DNA of 64,000 bases from the NCBI GenBank assembly GCA_947259395.1, contig CAMYMN010000002.1:102439-166438 (forward strand). The letters run 5' to 3'. Shown here piece by piece: positions 20,227-30,402 of the stretch (positions are counted from its first letter, which is position 1; every line of letters begins with the position of its first letter). The DNA comes from an uncultured Gammaproteobacteria bacterium. Lineage in GTDB: Bacteria > Pseudomonadota > Gammaproteobacteria > Arenicellales > JAANXG01. A program made the translations under genes and the position numbers. Below the pieces are notes generated by a model. That model saw only the letters and a list, made by a program, of their open reading frames with translations, was not told the DNA's origin and searched no databases.

Positions 20227-21894
20227 ATGGACATTCAACGCGGACTGTTGTTTATTGCCCTGGCCTTTGTGTTAATCCTTATCTATCAAAAATGGTTGGA
20301 AGAGCAACAACCGCCACCGACATCGACACCCCAACCCTCAGCGCAAACATCGGTGCCAGCGCCAGACACCGGTGATGTCCCCCAAGCCCCCACTGCTGTC
20401 GATCAACCCCCTGAATCACCTGAGCAACCACAAGCCGTTGCTACCAGTGATCGCGTACTGGTGACCACCGATTTGTTCCGTGCGCACATAGACACCGGCG
20501 GCGGTGATTTGAAGAAGGTCGAGTTGCTCAAGTACCCGGTCAGTGTCGATCAACCCGACAAACCATTCGAATTGCTTCGACAACAGGGTGCCGATGTGTT
20601 TACAAGCCAAACCGGCTTGATCGGGCGCGGCCGTGACTTTCCCAACCACAAGACCACGTTCAACGCTGAAAACACCTCTTATGAGCTCGCTCCGGGCAAC
20701 GAAAGTCTCGAGGTCAAACTGTCGTGGAACTCACCGGACGGTGTCAAATACTCGAAGGTATATACCTTTTATCGCGACAGCTACAACATTTCCATTGACT
20801 ATTTGGTTGACAACCAAACCACAGACACCTGGAATGGGTACTTGTATGCGCAGTTCCTGCGCACCCAGGTCGTGCCGGAGAGAAGCTTTTTCCTGGGTGT
20901 GGTCCCGAGCTACTTGGGCGGTGCGATTTACACCCCCGAGGAGAAATACGAAAAGATCGATTTCGCTGATATGACCGACCAGGACCTGAGTCGCGACGTC
21001 AAATCCGGCTGGGTGGCGATGCTGCAGCATTATTTCGTTGGTGCCTGGCTTCCGCAACAGGAGGGGCCCTACCAGTTTTATAGCCGAGTCATCAACACCA
21101 ACACCGCTGGAGGCCCACGTTACAATATTGGTTACAAGACCTTGACACCAACCGTTGTGAAACCCGGCGAACGCGGCACGCTGAGCACGAAGCTGTTCGT
21201 TGGCCCCAAGGAACAGGAACGCCTCAAACAACAAGGCGAGGGGTTCGTGCTAAGCGTTGATTACGGATGGCTGACGCCATTATCGGCACCCTTGTTTTGG
21301 ATCCTCGAACGCATCAACGCGGTGGTCAATAACTGGGGCTGGGCCATTATCATCTTGACGCTATTGATAAAGCTCGCCTTCTATCCGCTATCCGCCGCGA
21401 GCTACAAGTCGATGGCGAAGATGAAGAAACTGCAACCGCGGCTGCAGACCTTGAAGGAGCGTTACGGGGACGATAAGCAGAAGCTGCAGCAGGCAATGAT
21501 GGAGCTTTACAAGAAAGACAAGATTAATCCACTTGGCGGTTGCCTGCCTATCGTGATTCAGATTCCGGTATTTATCGCCTTGTACTGGGTGCTGCTGGAA
21601 AGCGTTGAACTACGCCAGGCTGAGTGGGCGTTTTGGATTAAAGATCTATCAGTAAAAGACCCGTACTTCGTGCTGCCGATCTTAATGGGGGGGAGCATGG
21701 TGTTTCAGCAGTTACTCAACCCATCGCCCCTGGATCCCATGCAAAAAAAGATAATGATGGCATTACCGGTCGTGTTCACCTTGCTGTTTCTCTATTTTCC
21801 CGCCGGTTTGGTTCTTTACTGGCTGGTGAACAACGTCCTGTCTATCGCCCAGCAGTGGTACATCAACAAGACCATCGGCGCCAAGAACACGTAA
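20227..21894 (+). CDS. yidC: membrane protein insertase YidC
   Basis: YidC inserts and folds inner-membrane proteins alone or with SecYEG; F1Fo subunit c, encoded downstream here, is a classical substrate. The 555-residue protein has the Gram-negative design: an N-terminal helix (MDIQRGLLFIALAFVLILIY), a Pro/Gln-rich linker, a large periplasmic beta domain, and the C-terminal insertase core with YPLSAASYKSMAKMKKLQPR and NPLGGCLPIVIQIPVFIALY. It abuts yidD without a gap. Confidence 0.98.
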   Translation: MDIQRGLLFIALAFVLILIYQKWLEEQQPPPTSTPQPSAQTSVPAPDTGDVPQAPTAVDQPPESPEQPQAVATSDRVLVTTDLFRAHIDTGGGDLKKVELLKYPVSVDQPDKPFELLRQQGADVFTSQTGLIGRGRDFPNHKTTFNAENTSYELAPGNESLEVKLSWNSPDGVKYSKVYTFYRDSYNISIDYLVDNQTTDTWNGYLYAQFLRTQVVPERSFFLGVVPSYLGGAIYTPEEKYEKIDFADMTDQDLSRDVKSGWVAMLQHYFVGAWLPQQEGPYQFYSRVINTNTAGGPRYNIGYKTLTPTVVKPGERGTLSTKLFVGPKEQERLKQQGEGFVLSVDYGWLTPLSAPLFWILERINAVVNNWGWAIIILTLLIKLAFYPLSAASYKSMAKMKKLQPRLQTLKERYGDDKQKLQQAMMELYKKDKINPLGGCLPIVIQIPVFIALYWVLLESVELRQAEWAFWIKDLSVKDPYFVLPILMGGSMVFQQLLNPSPLDPMQKKIMMALPVVFTLLFLYFPAGLVLYWLVNNVLSIAQQWYINKTIGAKNT

Positions 21895-21926
21895 TCGCAC
21901 CCGCGTGACTACCGGCCACCGTCCGG

Positions 21927-23291
21927 GTGCAACGGCCACCTCTTTTGCATACTGAGAACGACACTATCGTCGCCATCGCCACATCCCCGGGGCGCGGCGG
22001 CATCGGGGTGGTGCGGATTTCCGGACCCCAAAGCCCGCCCATCGCCGACGCGATGCTAGGTCGGCTTCCGCGAGCGCGCCGGGCGATTTACAGCGAGTTT
22101 TTGGGCGCCGATGGAATTGCCATCGACCGCGGGATAGCCCTGTACTTCCCGAAGCCGTACTCGTTCACCGGTGAACACGTATTGGAGTTGCAAGGGCATG
22201 GCGGCCCAGTGGTGTTGGACATGCTCGTTAATCGCGTATTGGAACTGGGCGCCAGGCTCGCCCGACCGGGGGAGTTCTCCGAGCGCGCGTTCTTGAACGG
22301 CAAGTTGGATCTGGCACAGGCGGAGGCCGTGGCCGACCTCATCGACAGCGGATCGCAAGCCGCGGCGCGCTCTGCTATGCGCTCGTTGCAGGGGGAGTTC
22401 TCGCGGCGTGTGCACCGGTTGGTGGAGGCGATGATCAGCGTGCGGACGTACGTTGAGGCGGCGATCGATTTCCCGGAAGAGGAAGTCGATTTTTTGGGTG
22501 ACCAACAGATCACAGACGCCATTGACGACCTATTGGCAGAGATCGAGCGCGTCCTGGCCTCAGCTCAGCAAGGATGCCTGTTACGGGATGGGATGCGTAT
22601 TGTGCTCGCCGGTCCTCCCAACGCCGGAAAATCCAGCCTCCTGAACGCGCTCGCACAGGTCGACCGCGCCATTGTCAGCGATACCCCAGGCACCACCCGT
22701 GACATCGTTGACCAGCATATTCAAATCGACGGGCTACCGTTGCACCTGTTGGACACCGCCGGCCTCCGTGACGCCGCCGACGATATCGAACACCAAGGCG
22801 TATCACGCGCCCGTGCCGCGATGCAACAGGCCGACCGCGTGCTGGTGGTGGTGGACGACAGTCATGGCGTTGATCTGCAGGTATTGATGACCCAGCTACC
22901 GCCGGGGGTACCGGCAACCGTGGTGCGTAACAAGATTGATTTGTCCGGGCGCAAACCAGGCATGGACACCACGCGCGCGGTTACCGAAGTCGCCATCTCG
23001 GCTAAGACCGGCGCGGGACTCGTGTATTTGAAAAGACACCTCAAACAAAGTATGGGTTATGAAATCGGTGGCGAGCCGACCTTTATCGCTCGGCGCCGAC
23101 ACCTGGAGGCGCTACACCTGGCACGCGAACGAGTGCTCGCAGGGAAGCAACTATTGGTCGACCGTCGGGCCGGTGAGTTGTTGGCCGAGGAGCTGCGTTT
23201 GGCCCAGCAATCCCTGTGTGAGATCACCGGCGAGTTTACCAGCGACGACCTATTGTGCCGGATCTTCTCGGCTTTCTGTATCGGAAAATAG
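21927..23291 (+). CDS. mnmE: tRNA uridine-5-carboxymethylaminomethyl modification GTPase MnmE
   Basis: MnmE works with MnmG to modify the wobble uridine of several tRNAs (cmnm5U34). The 454-residue protein has the tetrahydrofolate-binding N-domain ([22 protein letters not shown]) and an inserted G domain with [24 protein letters not shown] and NKID. The C-terminal FCIGK holds the catalytic Cys. It starts with GTG at 21927. Its partner mnmG is encoded 4.3 kb downstream. Confidence 0.97.
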   Translation: MQRPPLLHTENDTIVAIATSPGRGGIGVVRISGPQSPPIADAMLGRLPRARRAIYSEFLGADGIAIDRGIALYFPKPYSFTGEHVLELQGHGGPVVLDMLVNRVLELGARLARPGEFSERAFLNGKLDLAQAEAVADLIDSGSQAAARSAMRSLQGEFSRRVHRLVEAMISVRTYVEAAIDFPEEEVDFLGDQQITDAIDDLLAEIERVLASAQQGCLLRDGMRIVLAGPPNAGKSSLLNALAQVDRAIVSDTPGTTRDIVDQHIQIDGLPLHLLDTAGLRDAADDIEHQGVSRARAAMQQADRVLVVVDDSHGVDLQVLMTQLPPGVPATVVRNKIDLSGRKPGMDTTRAVTEVAISAKTGAGLVYLKRHLKQSMGYEIGGEPTFIARRRHLEALHLARERVLAGKQLLVDRRAGELLAEELRLAQQSLCEITGEFTSDDLLCRIFSAFCIGK

Positions 23292-23334
23292 CACCGGCCC
23301 CAGCTCGACCGGCCCCGCCACCGCTATCGCTGCC

Positions 23335-25347
23335 TTAGTGGCCTACGGCCTTGAACCGGCGAACGCGCCCGCGAAATTGGTCGATCAAGTCCTCTCGGGC
23401 CACGTTTCCGTATCTGAGTGTGACGTACAGGGCGATGATCGGTTTGCTGTCGGCGGCCAGGTCCGGGCGTGCGGTCACGATGCGGTGATAAAAATCCAAC
23501 GGCCCTTCGTGGGCACGGCGCGCCAGCCCCGTTTTTCCTAACTTGGCACAAAAACGCCGATAGGCGGCGGTTACCGGATCCGATTTATTGCGCGTCCACA
23601 GCAGCGTAGCGGCTATCACCAACAATAACGCGGCCACGCCGATGATCAGGGTTGCGCCCACTTGGGCCCACGATGGCGTATCAAAACCGAGCGACTGCAA
23701 CAAACGCTGTTGGCGCTCAGGTCCGTAAGCCATGACCCAGCGGTTCCAGGCGGTGTTTGCCGCATCCCAGTACATTCCCAGGTGGTGCCATTGACGCGCC
23801 AACCAGCGACCCTCGAGCAACGCGCGGATCGTTGCGGTTTCGAGCTCCCCTGGCAGTGCGCCTTGCGCCAGCAGTGCCTGTAATGCGTTCATCCCCAGTT
23901 CGATCCGCTCCGGCGCCACCGCTGCGGTAGGGTCCACGCGCGTCCAACCGCGGTTCTCGCGCCACACCTCGGTCCAGGCATGGGCGTCTGCTTGGCGAAC
24001 CACCAGGTAGTCGCCGGCGTTATTCCACACGCCGCCCTGATAACCGACCACTAGCCGGCTGGGGATGCCGAGGTGGCGCATCAGCAGCGCGAAGGCGGCG
24101 GCGTAGTGTTCGCAATAGCCGCGACGGGACACGAACAAGAACTCATCCAAGAAGTTCTCTCTCAACAGCGGCGGGGTGAGCGTGTAACCAAAGTCTTGTT
24201 CATTAAAGTAACGCAATACCGCGCGCACCGGATCGGCTTCTCGTCGCCACCCATCGACCAGAGCCCGCACTCGCCGGCTCAAGGGTCGCGGGGCGCGCAA
24301 GTTGAGCGCGCGCTCCCCAGGCGCGATGGGCTCGGCACGATGAGCGGGATAGGACCGCACCCCATATTGGAAGCGATTCTGAACCGGGCGCTGCGCCTCG
24401 AGAATGAATCCCGGCCGCGCGGTGGCCTCAGCGGGAACAGAAACCGGAACGTCCAGCGCCACCAACCAGCGGCGGCCGGTGGCCTCGAAATCGATGGTGT
24501 AGTCGATCGGCTCGCCGACACCGCTGTATAACCATGACTCGGCATTGACCGCGGACGCCTCGCGGGCCCGGGTCCAGGTCGCGCCGTCGGTGCCGCTCAA
24601 CACCAACGATCGCCAGTACAGTTGATGCGCCGCCGGAACCTGGCCCGCGAAATCCACTCGAAACGCCACCGCATCGTTGCTGGAAAGCTCGTTGATCGAT
24701 CCCGGTGTCACCGTGTCGCTCAGTCCGGTGTGCGCATCGAAGGCATCGGCAGGCAGCCCCCACAGGCTTCCCTGAATCCGCGGAAACAACAGATACATGA
24801 CCAGCATGATCGGGACCGCTCGCCACAGTATGGCGACGGTCAGCCGCAGCCCCTCCGACGCCGGCAGCGCATTGGGAAGGCTGAGCCTCACCACGGCGGC
24901 GGTGGTGATCACCGCCACAGCAAACGCCAGCCCGGCGGTGAGCAATGACTGTGAGAACAAAAAAGCCCCGAGGGTGAGAAAATAGAGCAGAAAAACGGAA
25001 ACGAAATAATCACGCAGCGAGCGGATTTCCAGGATCTTCAGCCCCACCAATATGGCCAGCAGGCTGATCCCTGCCTCGCGGCCCAATAATGTGCCGTAGG
25101 CGTTGAACACCGCAACCACCGCGGCCAGCAGCAGGCTCCAACGAATCAGTCTTGGTGGATGCCGCCAACCGAAGTTCTCCATCAGGTAGCGCCATGCCAC
25201 CAGGCCGCATACCCCCAGGCTCAACCACCACGGCAGCCGCTGTATGTGGAGCGCAAACGCCGCTGACGCACTCAACAACAGCCCATTCGCCGCGTGACGA
25301 TCCGGGGCGCGGTCCGGCGGCCGATAGGTGCGCAACTTAAAAAACAC
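23335..25347 (-). CDS. DUF3488 / TgpA-type membrane transglutaminase-like protein
   Basis: The ORF track starts at 25518 inside the upstream gene. A GTG at 25347 (VFFKLRTYRPPD), 8 bases after a GGAG, fits the operon overlap and gives 670 residues. The N-terminal third is a bundle of membrane helices (DUF3488). A periplasmic transglutaminase-like domain follows with Cys in RRGYCEHYAA, His in ADAHAWTEVW and Asp in RVDPTAAV. One more helix near residue 560 and a C-terminal DUF4129-like tail end the protein. TgpA of Pseudomonas aeruginosa is essential but its substrate is unresolved. It is the last gene of the MoxR-DUF58-TgpA operon. Confidence 0.88.
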   Translation of the reverse strand: MFFKLRTYRPPDRAPDRHAANGLLLSASAAFALHIQRLPWWLSLGVCGLVAWRYLMENFGWRHPPRLIRWSLLLAAVVAVFNAYGTLLGREAGISLLAILVGLKILEIRSLRDYFVSVFLLYFLTLGAFLFSQSLLTAGLAFAVAVITTAAVVRLSLPNALPASEGLRLTVAILWRAVPIMLVMYLLFPRIQGSLWGLPADAFDAHTGLSDTVTPGSINELSSNDAVAFRVDFAGQVPAAHQLYWRSLVLSGTDGATWTRAREASAVNAESWLYSGVGEPIDYTIDFEATGRRWLVALDVPVSVPAEATARPGFILEAQRPVQNRFQYGVRSYPAHRAEPIAPGERALNLRAPRPLSRRVRALVDGWRREADPVRAVLRYFNEQDFGYTLTPPLLRENFLDEFLFVSRRGYCEHYAAAFALLMRHLGIPSRLVVGYQGGVWNNAGDYLVVRQADAHAWTEVWRENRGWTRVDPTAAVAPERIELGMNALQALLAQGALPGELETATIRALLEGRWLARQWHHLGMYWDAANTAWNRWVMAYGPERQQRLLQSLGFDTPSWAQVGATLIIGVAALLLVIAATLLWTRNKSDPVTAAYRRFCAKLGKTGLARRAHEGPLDFYHRIVTARPDLAADSKPIIALYVTLRYGNVAREDLIDQFRGRVRRFKAVGH

Positions 25348-26269
25348 CGACGGGCCTCCATAAGGCAAGCGAGCGCAAGCACTTGTGGAGATGTCGGGGA
25401 CCCGAATCCGGGGCGATTTCGAGGCCCGGCAGCCGCAGCCCGTAACGTAGACCGGCGCGGTCGGCGTCGAGGGCCCAGCGGCACAATACACCGAGGCGCC
25501 CATCGACGTCGCCGCCATGGGTCGCGGTCCAGTCCAACCAGACGACGCCGCCGGTGGAGTCGCCGAAGCGTTTGGTCAACCACTCTGCCCCGCGCGCGGC
25601 GGCCTTCCAATGCACGTGTCGCGGGGGATCGGCCGGTTGATACGCACGCAGGCCCACGAAGTCGTCGCCGTCGACGCTCTGGCCGCGGTGGTGACGATGG
25701 GATAAATCCGGATCCTGGGGCCAGGGCAGCCGGGGCCCCGGGGCGGGATAGACCAAACAACGGTTTATAGGAAGTAACGGCTTCGCCCAGGTGTAGAGCA
25801 GGCCGAAGGGGAATGCGCTGGCTACCGAGAAGGCCGGACAGGGCAAGTAGCCGCGCCGCGGCGCTGCGACCGTCAGCGATGATGGGTGCGAGCTATGGGG
25901 TGCGATATCGACGCATCGGGAGTAGGAGTCGGATAACAACCACACCCCAGGTCGCCGCGTTTTGGACGTGTTATGGAGGTAAACCGGAAACCGCGCCGAC
26001 TGTCCCGCGAACACCGGCGTGGCATCCTTGATCGTCAGCCGTAAGCCGGTGACGTTACGGTGCGTGTACAGCATCGACACCAGGCCCACCGCGGCGAGCG
26101 TGAAGGTAAATCCGTACGCGAGGCCGTTGTTGTAATTGACCGCGGCCAGCAGCATCACCAACAGTAACAGCGCGAAGTACAGCCCATGGCGGGTCGGCAG
26201 CATGTACAAGCGCTGCCTGCCCAGCACATATTCGTCGGCGGAGTCGCCCACGGGTTCGCTAGCCCGCAT
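25337..26269 (-). CDS. DUF58 domain membrane protein
   Basis: The 310-residue protein has two N-terminal membrane helices (about residues 27-70) and a DUF58 region with the family motif DDFVGLRAYQPADPPRHVHWKAAAR. DUF58 proteins have a von Willebrand-like fold and almost always accompany MoxR AAA+ ATPases. The ATG at 26269 lies inside the left inverted repeat of the 26259-26505 element, so residues M-R-A are supplied by the element. A GTG at 26251, just outside the repeat, may be the ancestral start. The 3' end overlaps the transglutaminase gene by 11 bases. Confidence 0.82.
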   Translation of the reverse strand: MRASEPVGDSADEYVLGRQRLYMLPTRHGLYFALLLLVMLLAAVNYNNGLAYGFTFTLAAVGLVSMLYTHRNVTGLRLTIKDATPVFAGQSARFPVYLHNTSKTRRPGVWLLSDSYSRCVDIAPHSSHPSSLTVAAPRRGYLPCPAFSVASAFPFGLLYTWAKPLLPINRCLVYPAPGPRLPWPQDPDLSHRHHRGQSVDGDDFVGLRAYQPADPPRHVHWKAAARGAEWLTKRFGDSTGGVVWLDWTATHGGDVDGRLGVLCRWALDADRAGLRYGLRLPGLEIAPDSGPRHLHKCLRSLALWRPVGVF

Positions 26270-26505
26270 TTCTCACCAGGATCCCGGATGCTGGCGCAGG
26301 ACAGGTGCGGCTGAACGCCGGGCTGGAATGAGATGCATAGCCGTAGCTATGGATCGAGTGAAGCCCAAGTTCAGGCGTGCCTGGACCAGCCAGCGCCGGG
26401 ATAGGCAATTCAATTACAGACTGTCTGTCGAGCAACATGGAATATCCATATATTGACGGTACATTGAAAACTAACCATGGCCGCCTGGTGAGGAATGCGG
26501 GCTAG
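26259..26505. mobile_element. 247-bp inverted-repeat element (MITE-like), complete copy
   Basis: The ends CTAGCCCGCATTTCTCACC... and ...GGTGAGGAATGCGGGCTAG are inverted repeats that match at 21 of 22 positions. The interior carries CATAGCCGTAGCTATG and a segment with AGGCGTGCCTGGACCAGCC shared with 57857-57927. There is no transposase inside, so it would need one in trans. The CTAG at each outer end may be a target duplication or part of the repeat. It separates moxR from the DUF58 gene, which are normally contiguous. Confidence 0.8.
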
Positions 26506-27461
26506 GGAATTGCGACCGAACGCAGCAGACGCTCGACCATCTCGTCACCTTCGTTCCCGTCGCTGCTGGCGGCCTGTAATCGATGACCGAACACCGCCGG
26601 GGCAACCGCTTGCACATCTTCCGGCAACACCAACTCCCGCGCCGATAACAGCGCCCACGCCTTGGCGGCGCGCACCAGTGCCAGCCCAGCGCGGGGAGAT
26701 AGACCATGCATCAGCCAACCGGCCTCGCGGGTGGCGTTGAGCAGTGCCTGTACGTAATCCAGCAACGCATCGCTGCAGACCACTCGATCGACGGTGCGCT
26801 GCAACAAGGTGAATCGGTGTGCATCGATGGTTGGCGATAGAGATTCGAGCATCATCCGCCGGTCACTGGCCCGCAGTAACCGCCGTTCCGCTTCCTGATT
26901 CGGGAAGCCGATGTCGATGCGCATCAAGAACCGATCCAGTTGTGACTCAGGCAGTGGGAATGTGCCGATTTGGTGGCGAGGATTTTGCGTGGCGATAACG
27001 AAGAAAGGTTGGGGCAGGGCATGCGTCTTCCCTTCCGCCGTCACCTGATGTTCCTCCATCGCTTCGAGCATTGCGCTTTGCGCCTTGGGTGTCGCGCGAT
27101 TGATCTCGTCGGCCAGCACCACCGACGCAAATATGGGCCCCGGGTGAAATCGAAACGACTGGGTGTCGGTATCGTAAACCGACACGCCGAGGATGTCTGC
27201 CGGCAATAGATCGCTTGTAAACTGAATGCGACTGAATTCGAGCCCGAGAACCGTTGCCAGGGTATGGGCCAATGTGGTCTTGCCAACCCCGGGGATGTCT
27301 TCGATCAGCAGGTGCCCACGCGCCAACAAACAACTCAGCGCCAGACGGATGGTATCCGTCTTGCCAAGTATAACCTGATCGACTTGGGCAATCACTTGCC
27401 CCAACGCAGCAGCGGCGCCGTGGCCCGCAAGATCGACTTTTTTGGTTCCTGCTTCCATCAT
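26502..27461 (-). CDS. MoxR-family AAA+ ATPase
   Basis: MoxR ATPases act as chaperone-like factors for partner proteins with von Willebrand or DUF58 domains. The 319-residue protein has Walker A EDIPGVGKTTLA, Walker B VVLADEINRATPKAQSAML, sensor 1 FVIATQNP and an LLPESQLDRF-like segment (PLPESQLDRFLMR). Its stop codon TAG is the CTAG at the right end of the 247-bp element. It is the promoter-proximal gene of the leftward MoxR-DUF58-transglutaminase operon and is divergent from mnmG. Confidence 0.94.
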   Translation of the reverse strand: MMEAGTKKVDLAGHGAAAALGQVIAQVDQVILGKTDTIRLALSCLLARGHLLIEDIPGVGKTTLAHTLATVLGLEFSRIQFTSDLLPADILGVSVYDTDTQSFRFHPGPIFASVVLADEINRATPKAQSAMLEAMEEHQVTAEGKTHALPQPFFVIATQNPRHQIGTFPLPESQLDRFLMRIDIGFPNQEAERRLLRASDRRMMLESLSPTIDAHRFTLLQRTVDRVVCSDALLDYVQALLNATREAGWLMHGLSPRAGLALVRAAKAWALLSARELVLPEDVQAVAPAVFGHRLQAASSDGNEGDEMVERLLRSVAIP

Positions 27462-27466
27462 ATTTC

Positions 27467-27498
27467 AGACTATTCTGGTTTAAGACTATGCTGGTGTA
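27467..27498. repeat. tandem 16-bp direct repeat upstream of moxR
   Basis: AGACTATTCTGGTTTA (27467-27482) is followed at once by AGACTATGCTGGTGTA (27483-27498), identical at 14 of 16 positions. It starts 6 bases upstream of the moxR ATG in the divergent gap with mnmG. It could be an operator with two protomers on one face, or chance; no regulator is recognised. Confidence 0.45.
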
Positions 27499-27629
27499 GG
27501 AGCATCGTCCGATGGTGGTGAACAATAAGTGTAGACTGAAACGCCTGGTTGACCGAAACTTCTTTCTACTTGCAATGGTCCCGGCAAGCATTATGATTCG
27601 GCAACCCAGATAGTGACGCTCGAGCGATC

Positions 27630-29516
27630 ATGCAATTTCCACACGATTATGATGTTGTCGTTGTTGGCGGAGGCCATGCCGGGACTGAGGCGGCGCTGGC
27701 GTCCGCGCGCACCGGTTGCCGGACGTTGTTGCTGACGCATAACATCGAGACCATCGGCCAGATGTCGTGCAATCCGGCCATCGGCGGTATCGGCAAGGGT
27801 CACATCGTCAAGGAGATCGACGCCCTGGGCGGAGCCATGGCGCAGGCGATCGACCGTGCGGGCATTCAGTTTCGGACTCTGAATTCAAGCAAGGGTCCGG
27901 CGGTACGGGCGACGCGGGCCCAGGCGGATCGCGTTTTATACAAGCAGGTAATCCGGCAACTGTTGGAGAAGCAGCCGGATATATGGTTGTTTCAACAGGC
28001 AGTGGATGACCTCATCCTCGAACAAGGACGTATTGCCGGTGTCGTGACGCAGATGGGGCTGCGATTCGCGGCGCGTGCCGTGGTGTTGACAACGGGAACG
28101 TTTCTCGGCGGCCGGATCCATATCGGGGAGTCCAACTATGAGGGCGGTCGCGCCGGCGATCCACCGGCGGTTACCCTGGCCCGGCGGTTGCGGCAACTGC
28201 CGTTTCGCGTTGATCGGCTGAAAACCGGTACGCCGCCGCGCATTGACGGCGATACTATTGACTACACCAAGTTGCAAGACCAACCCGCAGACCAGCCGTT
28301 GCCGGTGTTTTCTTATCTCGGAGATGCGTCACAACATCCACAACAGATCAGTTGTCACATTTCCGCCACCAACACGCGTACCCACCAGATCATCCGCGAT
28401 GGGTTGGATCGATCGCCGTTGTATTCCGGGGTGATCGAAGGCGTTGGGCCACGGTATTGCCCGTCAATTGAGGACAAAGTGGTGCGATTCGCCGACAAGA
28501 ACTCGCACCAGATTTTCGTCGAACCAGAGGGATTGAGCACGAACGAGGTGTATCCCAACGGTATTTCCACCAGCCTGCCATTTGATGTGCAGTGGGACCT
28601 GGTGCGGAGCATCAAGGGATTTGAGCATGCCGCGATTACCCGTCCCGGCTATGCGATCGAGTACGATTTTTTTGATCCTCGGGACCTGTGGCCTAGCCTG
28701 GAAACCAAATTCGTGCCGGGTTTGTTCTTCGCCGGGCAGATCAACGGCACCACGGGTTACGAAGAAGCGGCCGGCCAGGGCCTGGTGGCAGGCATCAACG
28801 CGGCGCGCGGGGTGCAACATCGAGAGCCATGGTGGCCGCGCCGGGATCAGGCATATATCGGCGTGTTGATCGATGACTTGATCACCCGCGGGACCAATGA
28901 ACCCTATCGCATGTTTACGTCGCGAGCGGAGTACCGGCTGTTGCTGCGAGAGGACAATGCGGATTTGCGCCTCACCGAAGTAGGTCGTGAGTTGGGCATC
29001 GTGGGCGACGAGCGTTGGCGGGCGTTTACTGAAAAACGTGACGCCATAGAACGTGAGCAACAGCGCTTGCAGGCTACTTATATCCGCCCCGGGCAACTCC
29101 CTGATACCGACTGTGTGCGTGTGCTTGGACAGCGGTTGCAGCGCGAGGTCAGCTGCATGGAATTGTTGCGCCGCCCAGAGGTGGGCTATGACGCGTTGAT
29201 GTCATTGCCCGGCATCGGCCCTGGAGTAGCGGATCCAAGGGTCGCCGAACAGATTGAGACTCAGGCACGTTATGCAGGATATATTGATCGCCAGCATCTA
29301 GAAATCGAGCGGCACCGACGCCATGAGACTGCGCGTTTACCGCGTGACCTGGATTACACTCAAGTTCGCGGCTTGTCTACCGAAGTACGCCAGAAACTGG
29401 ACCAACACCGTCCCGAGACAATCGGACAAGCGTCACGCATATCCGGGGTGACGCCGGCGGCGATCTCCTTGTTGCTGGTGCACTTAAAAAAGCAGGCCGT
29501 TCTGAGCGCCGCCTGA
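27630..29516 (+). CDS. mnmG: tRNA uridine-5-carboxymethylaminomethyl modification enzyme MnmG
   Basis: MnmG (GidA) is the FAD- and folate-dependent partner of MnmE in wobble-uridine modification. The 628-residue protein opens with the dinucleotide motif [16 protein letters not shown] and the GidA signatures [24 protein letters not shown] and [12 protein letters not shown]-terminal [17 protein letters not shown] and the helical tail for MnmE binding are intact. It is normally followed directly by rsmG; here three genes intervene. Confidence 0.98.
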   Translation: MQFPHDYDVVVVGGGHAGTEAALASARTGCRTLLLTHNIETIGQMSCNPAIGGIGKGHIVKEIDALGGAMAQAIDRAGIQFRTLNSSKGPAVRATRAQADRVLYKQVIRQLLEKQPDIWLFQQAVDDLILEQGRIAGVVTQMGLRFAARAVVLTTGTFLGGRIHIGESNYEGGRAGDPPAVTLARRLRQLPFRVDRLKTGTPPRIDGDTIDYTKLQDQPADQPLPVFSYLGDASQHPQQISCHISATNTRTHQIIRDGLDRSPLYSGVIEGVGPRYCPSIEDKVVRFADKNSHQIFVEPEGLSTNEVYPNGISTSLPFDVQWDLVRSIKGFEHAAITRPGYAIEYDFFDPRDLWPSLETKFVPGLFFAGQINGTTGYEEAAGQGLVAGINAARGVQHREPWWPRRDQAYIGVLIDDLITRGTNEPYRMFTSRAEYRLLLREDNADLRLTEVGRELGIVGDERWRAFTEKRDAIEREQQRLQATYIRPGQLPDTDCVRVLGQRLQREVSCMELLRRPEVGYDALMSLPGIGPGVADPRVAEQIETQARYAGYIDRQHLEIERHRRHETARLPRDLDYTQVRGLSTEVRQKLDQHRPETIGQASRISGVTPAAISLLLVHLKKQAVLSAA

Positions 29517-29562
29517 TGGCCTGCTGCGACACTCGCGAACAGATACGCGCATAACATCGAGC

Positions 29563-30402
29563 ATGCTGGGGCAATACAAAATAACTAGAAAACTTGCGGC
29601 CGGTGCCACCGGTGAACTTTACTTGGCCGATGACCCGCAGAAAGGACAGGTGGCGATAAAGGTGTTGCAACTCGGTCGCCAATATCCCAAGCCAGCGGAA
29701 CGAGAGCCAGCAGGCGAACGTATATTAGAGGCGGCGCGTGCATTGTCTCGATTGGAGCACCCCAATCTGGTGCAGATTTATGATGCACAGACGGCCGATG
29801 ACGCCATTTACATCGTGATGGAGTATCTTCCGGGACGCAACCTTTCCTATTACATTGCCAAAGAACAACTGAGCCTGGAGGAGGTCTTCGGCGTCACAAT
29901 TATGGCGGCACGAGGATTGGCCTACGCGCACCAGCATGGCGTGATCCATCGCGATATCAAGCCGGCGAACATTATCTACAATCGTGGCAGCGGTGCAGTA
30001 ACGGTTACCGATTTTGGGTTGTCGATAGTAACTGGTTCCGCCAGGCGAAAAACGAAAATGTTTGCCGGGACGCCTTATTACATGGCCCCGGAACAGATCA
30101 TGGGTAATGAGGTGGACGCACGCGCCGACATCTACGCACTGGGCGCGACCCTGTTTCAGCTGCTCACCGGCGGCGTGCCGTTCGAGGCCGGCTCCCTTGA
30201 GGCGCTGATACGAAAGATTGAGAAAGATCCGCCGCCAGATATCCTTGCGGTGCGACCTAAACTGGCGAGCGTGGGTGTTTGTCTGCGCGCGATCATGGAC
30301 AACGTGTTGCAAAAACAACCCAAAGACCGCTATCAGTCCTGTGAAGAATTTCTCGAGGATCTAATTCCCTGTTCAGACGTGATCGTGAATTCCCTGCAAT
30401 GA
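29563..30402 (+). CDS. Hanks-type Ser/Thr protein kinase
   Basis: The 279-residue soluble protein is essentially a bare kinase domain. It has a glycine loop AAGATGELYLA (the first Gly of GxGxxG is Ala), the lysine in VAIKVL, catalytic HRDIKPANI, the metal-binding DFGLS and MAPEQ at the end of the activation segment. No membrane helix or PASTA repeats follow, unlike PknB. Its stop overlaps the start of the PP2C gene by 4 bases (ATGA). A kinase/phosphatase pair of this kind usually shares substrates; none can be named from the sequence. Confidence 0.92.
   Translation: MLGQYKITRKLAAGATGELYLADDPQKGQVAIKVLQLGRQYPKPAEREPAGERILEAARALSRLEHPNLVQIYDAQTADDAIYIVMEYLPGRNLSYYIAKEQLSLEEVFGVTIMAARGLAYAHQHGVIHRDIKPANIIYNRGSGAVTVTDFGLSIVTGSARRKTKMFAGTPYYMAPEQIMGNEVDARADIYALGATLFQLLTGGVPFEAGSLEALIRKIEKDPPPDILAVRPKLASVGVCLRAIMDNVLQKQPKDRYQSCEEFLEDLIPCSDVIVNSLQ

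Noticed and set aside
25294-25770. Plus-strand 158-codon ORF opposite DUF58
   Set aside because: Very Arg/Gly/Pro-rich antisense frame typical of high-GC shadows.
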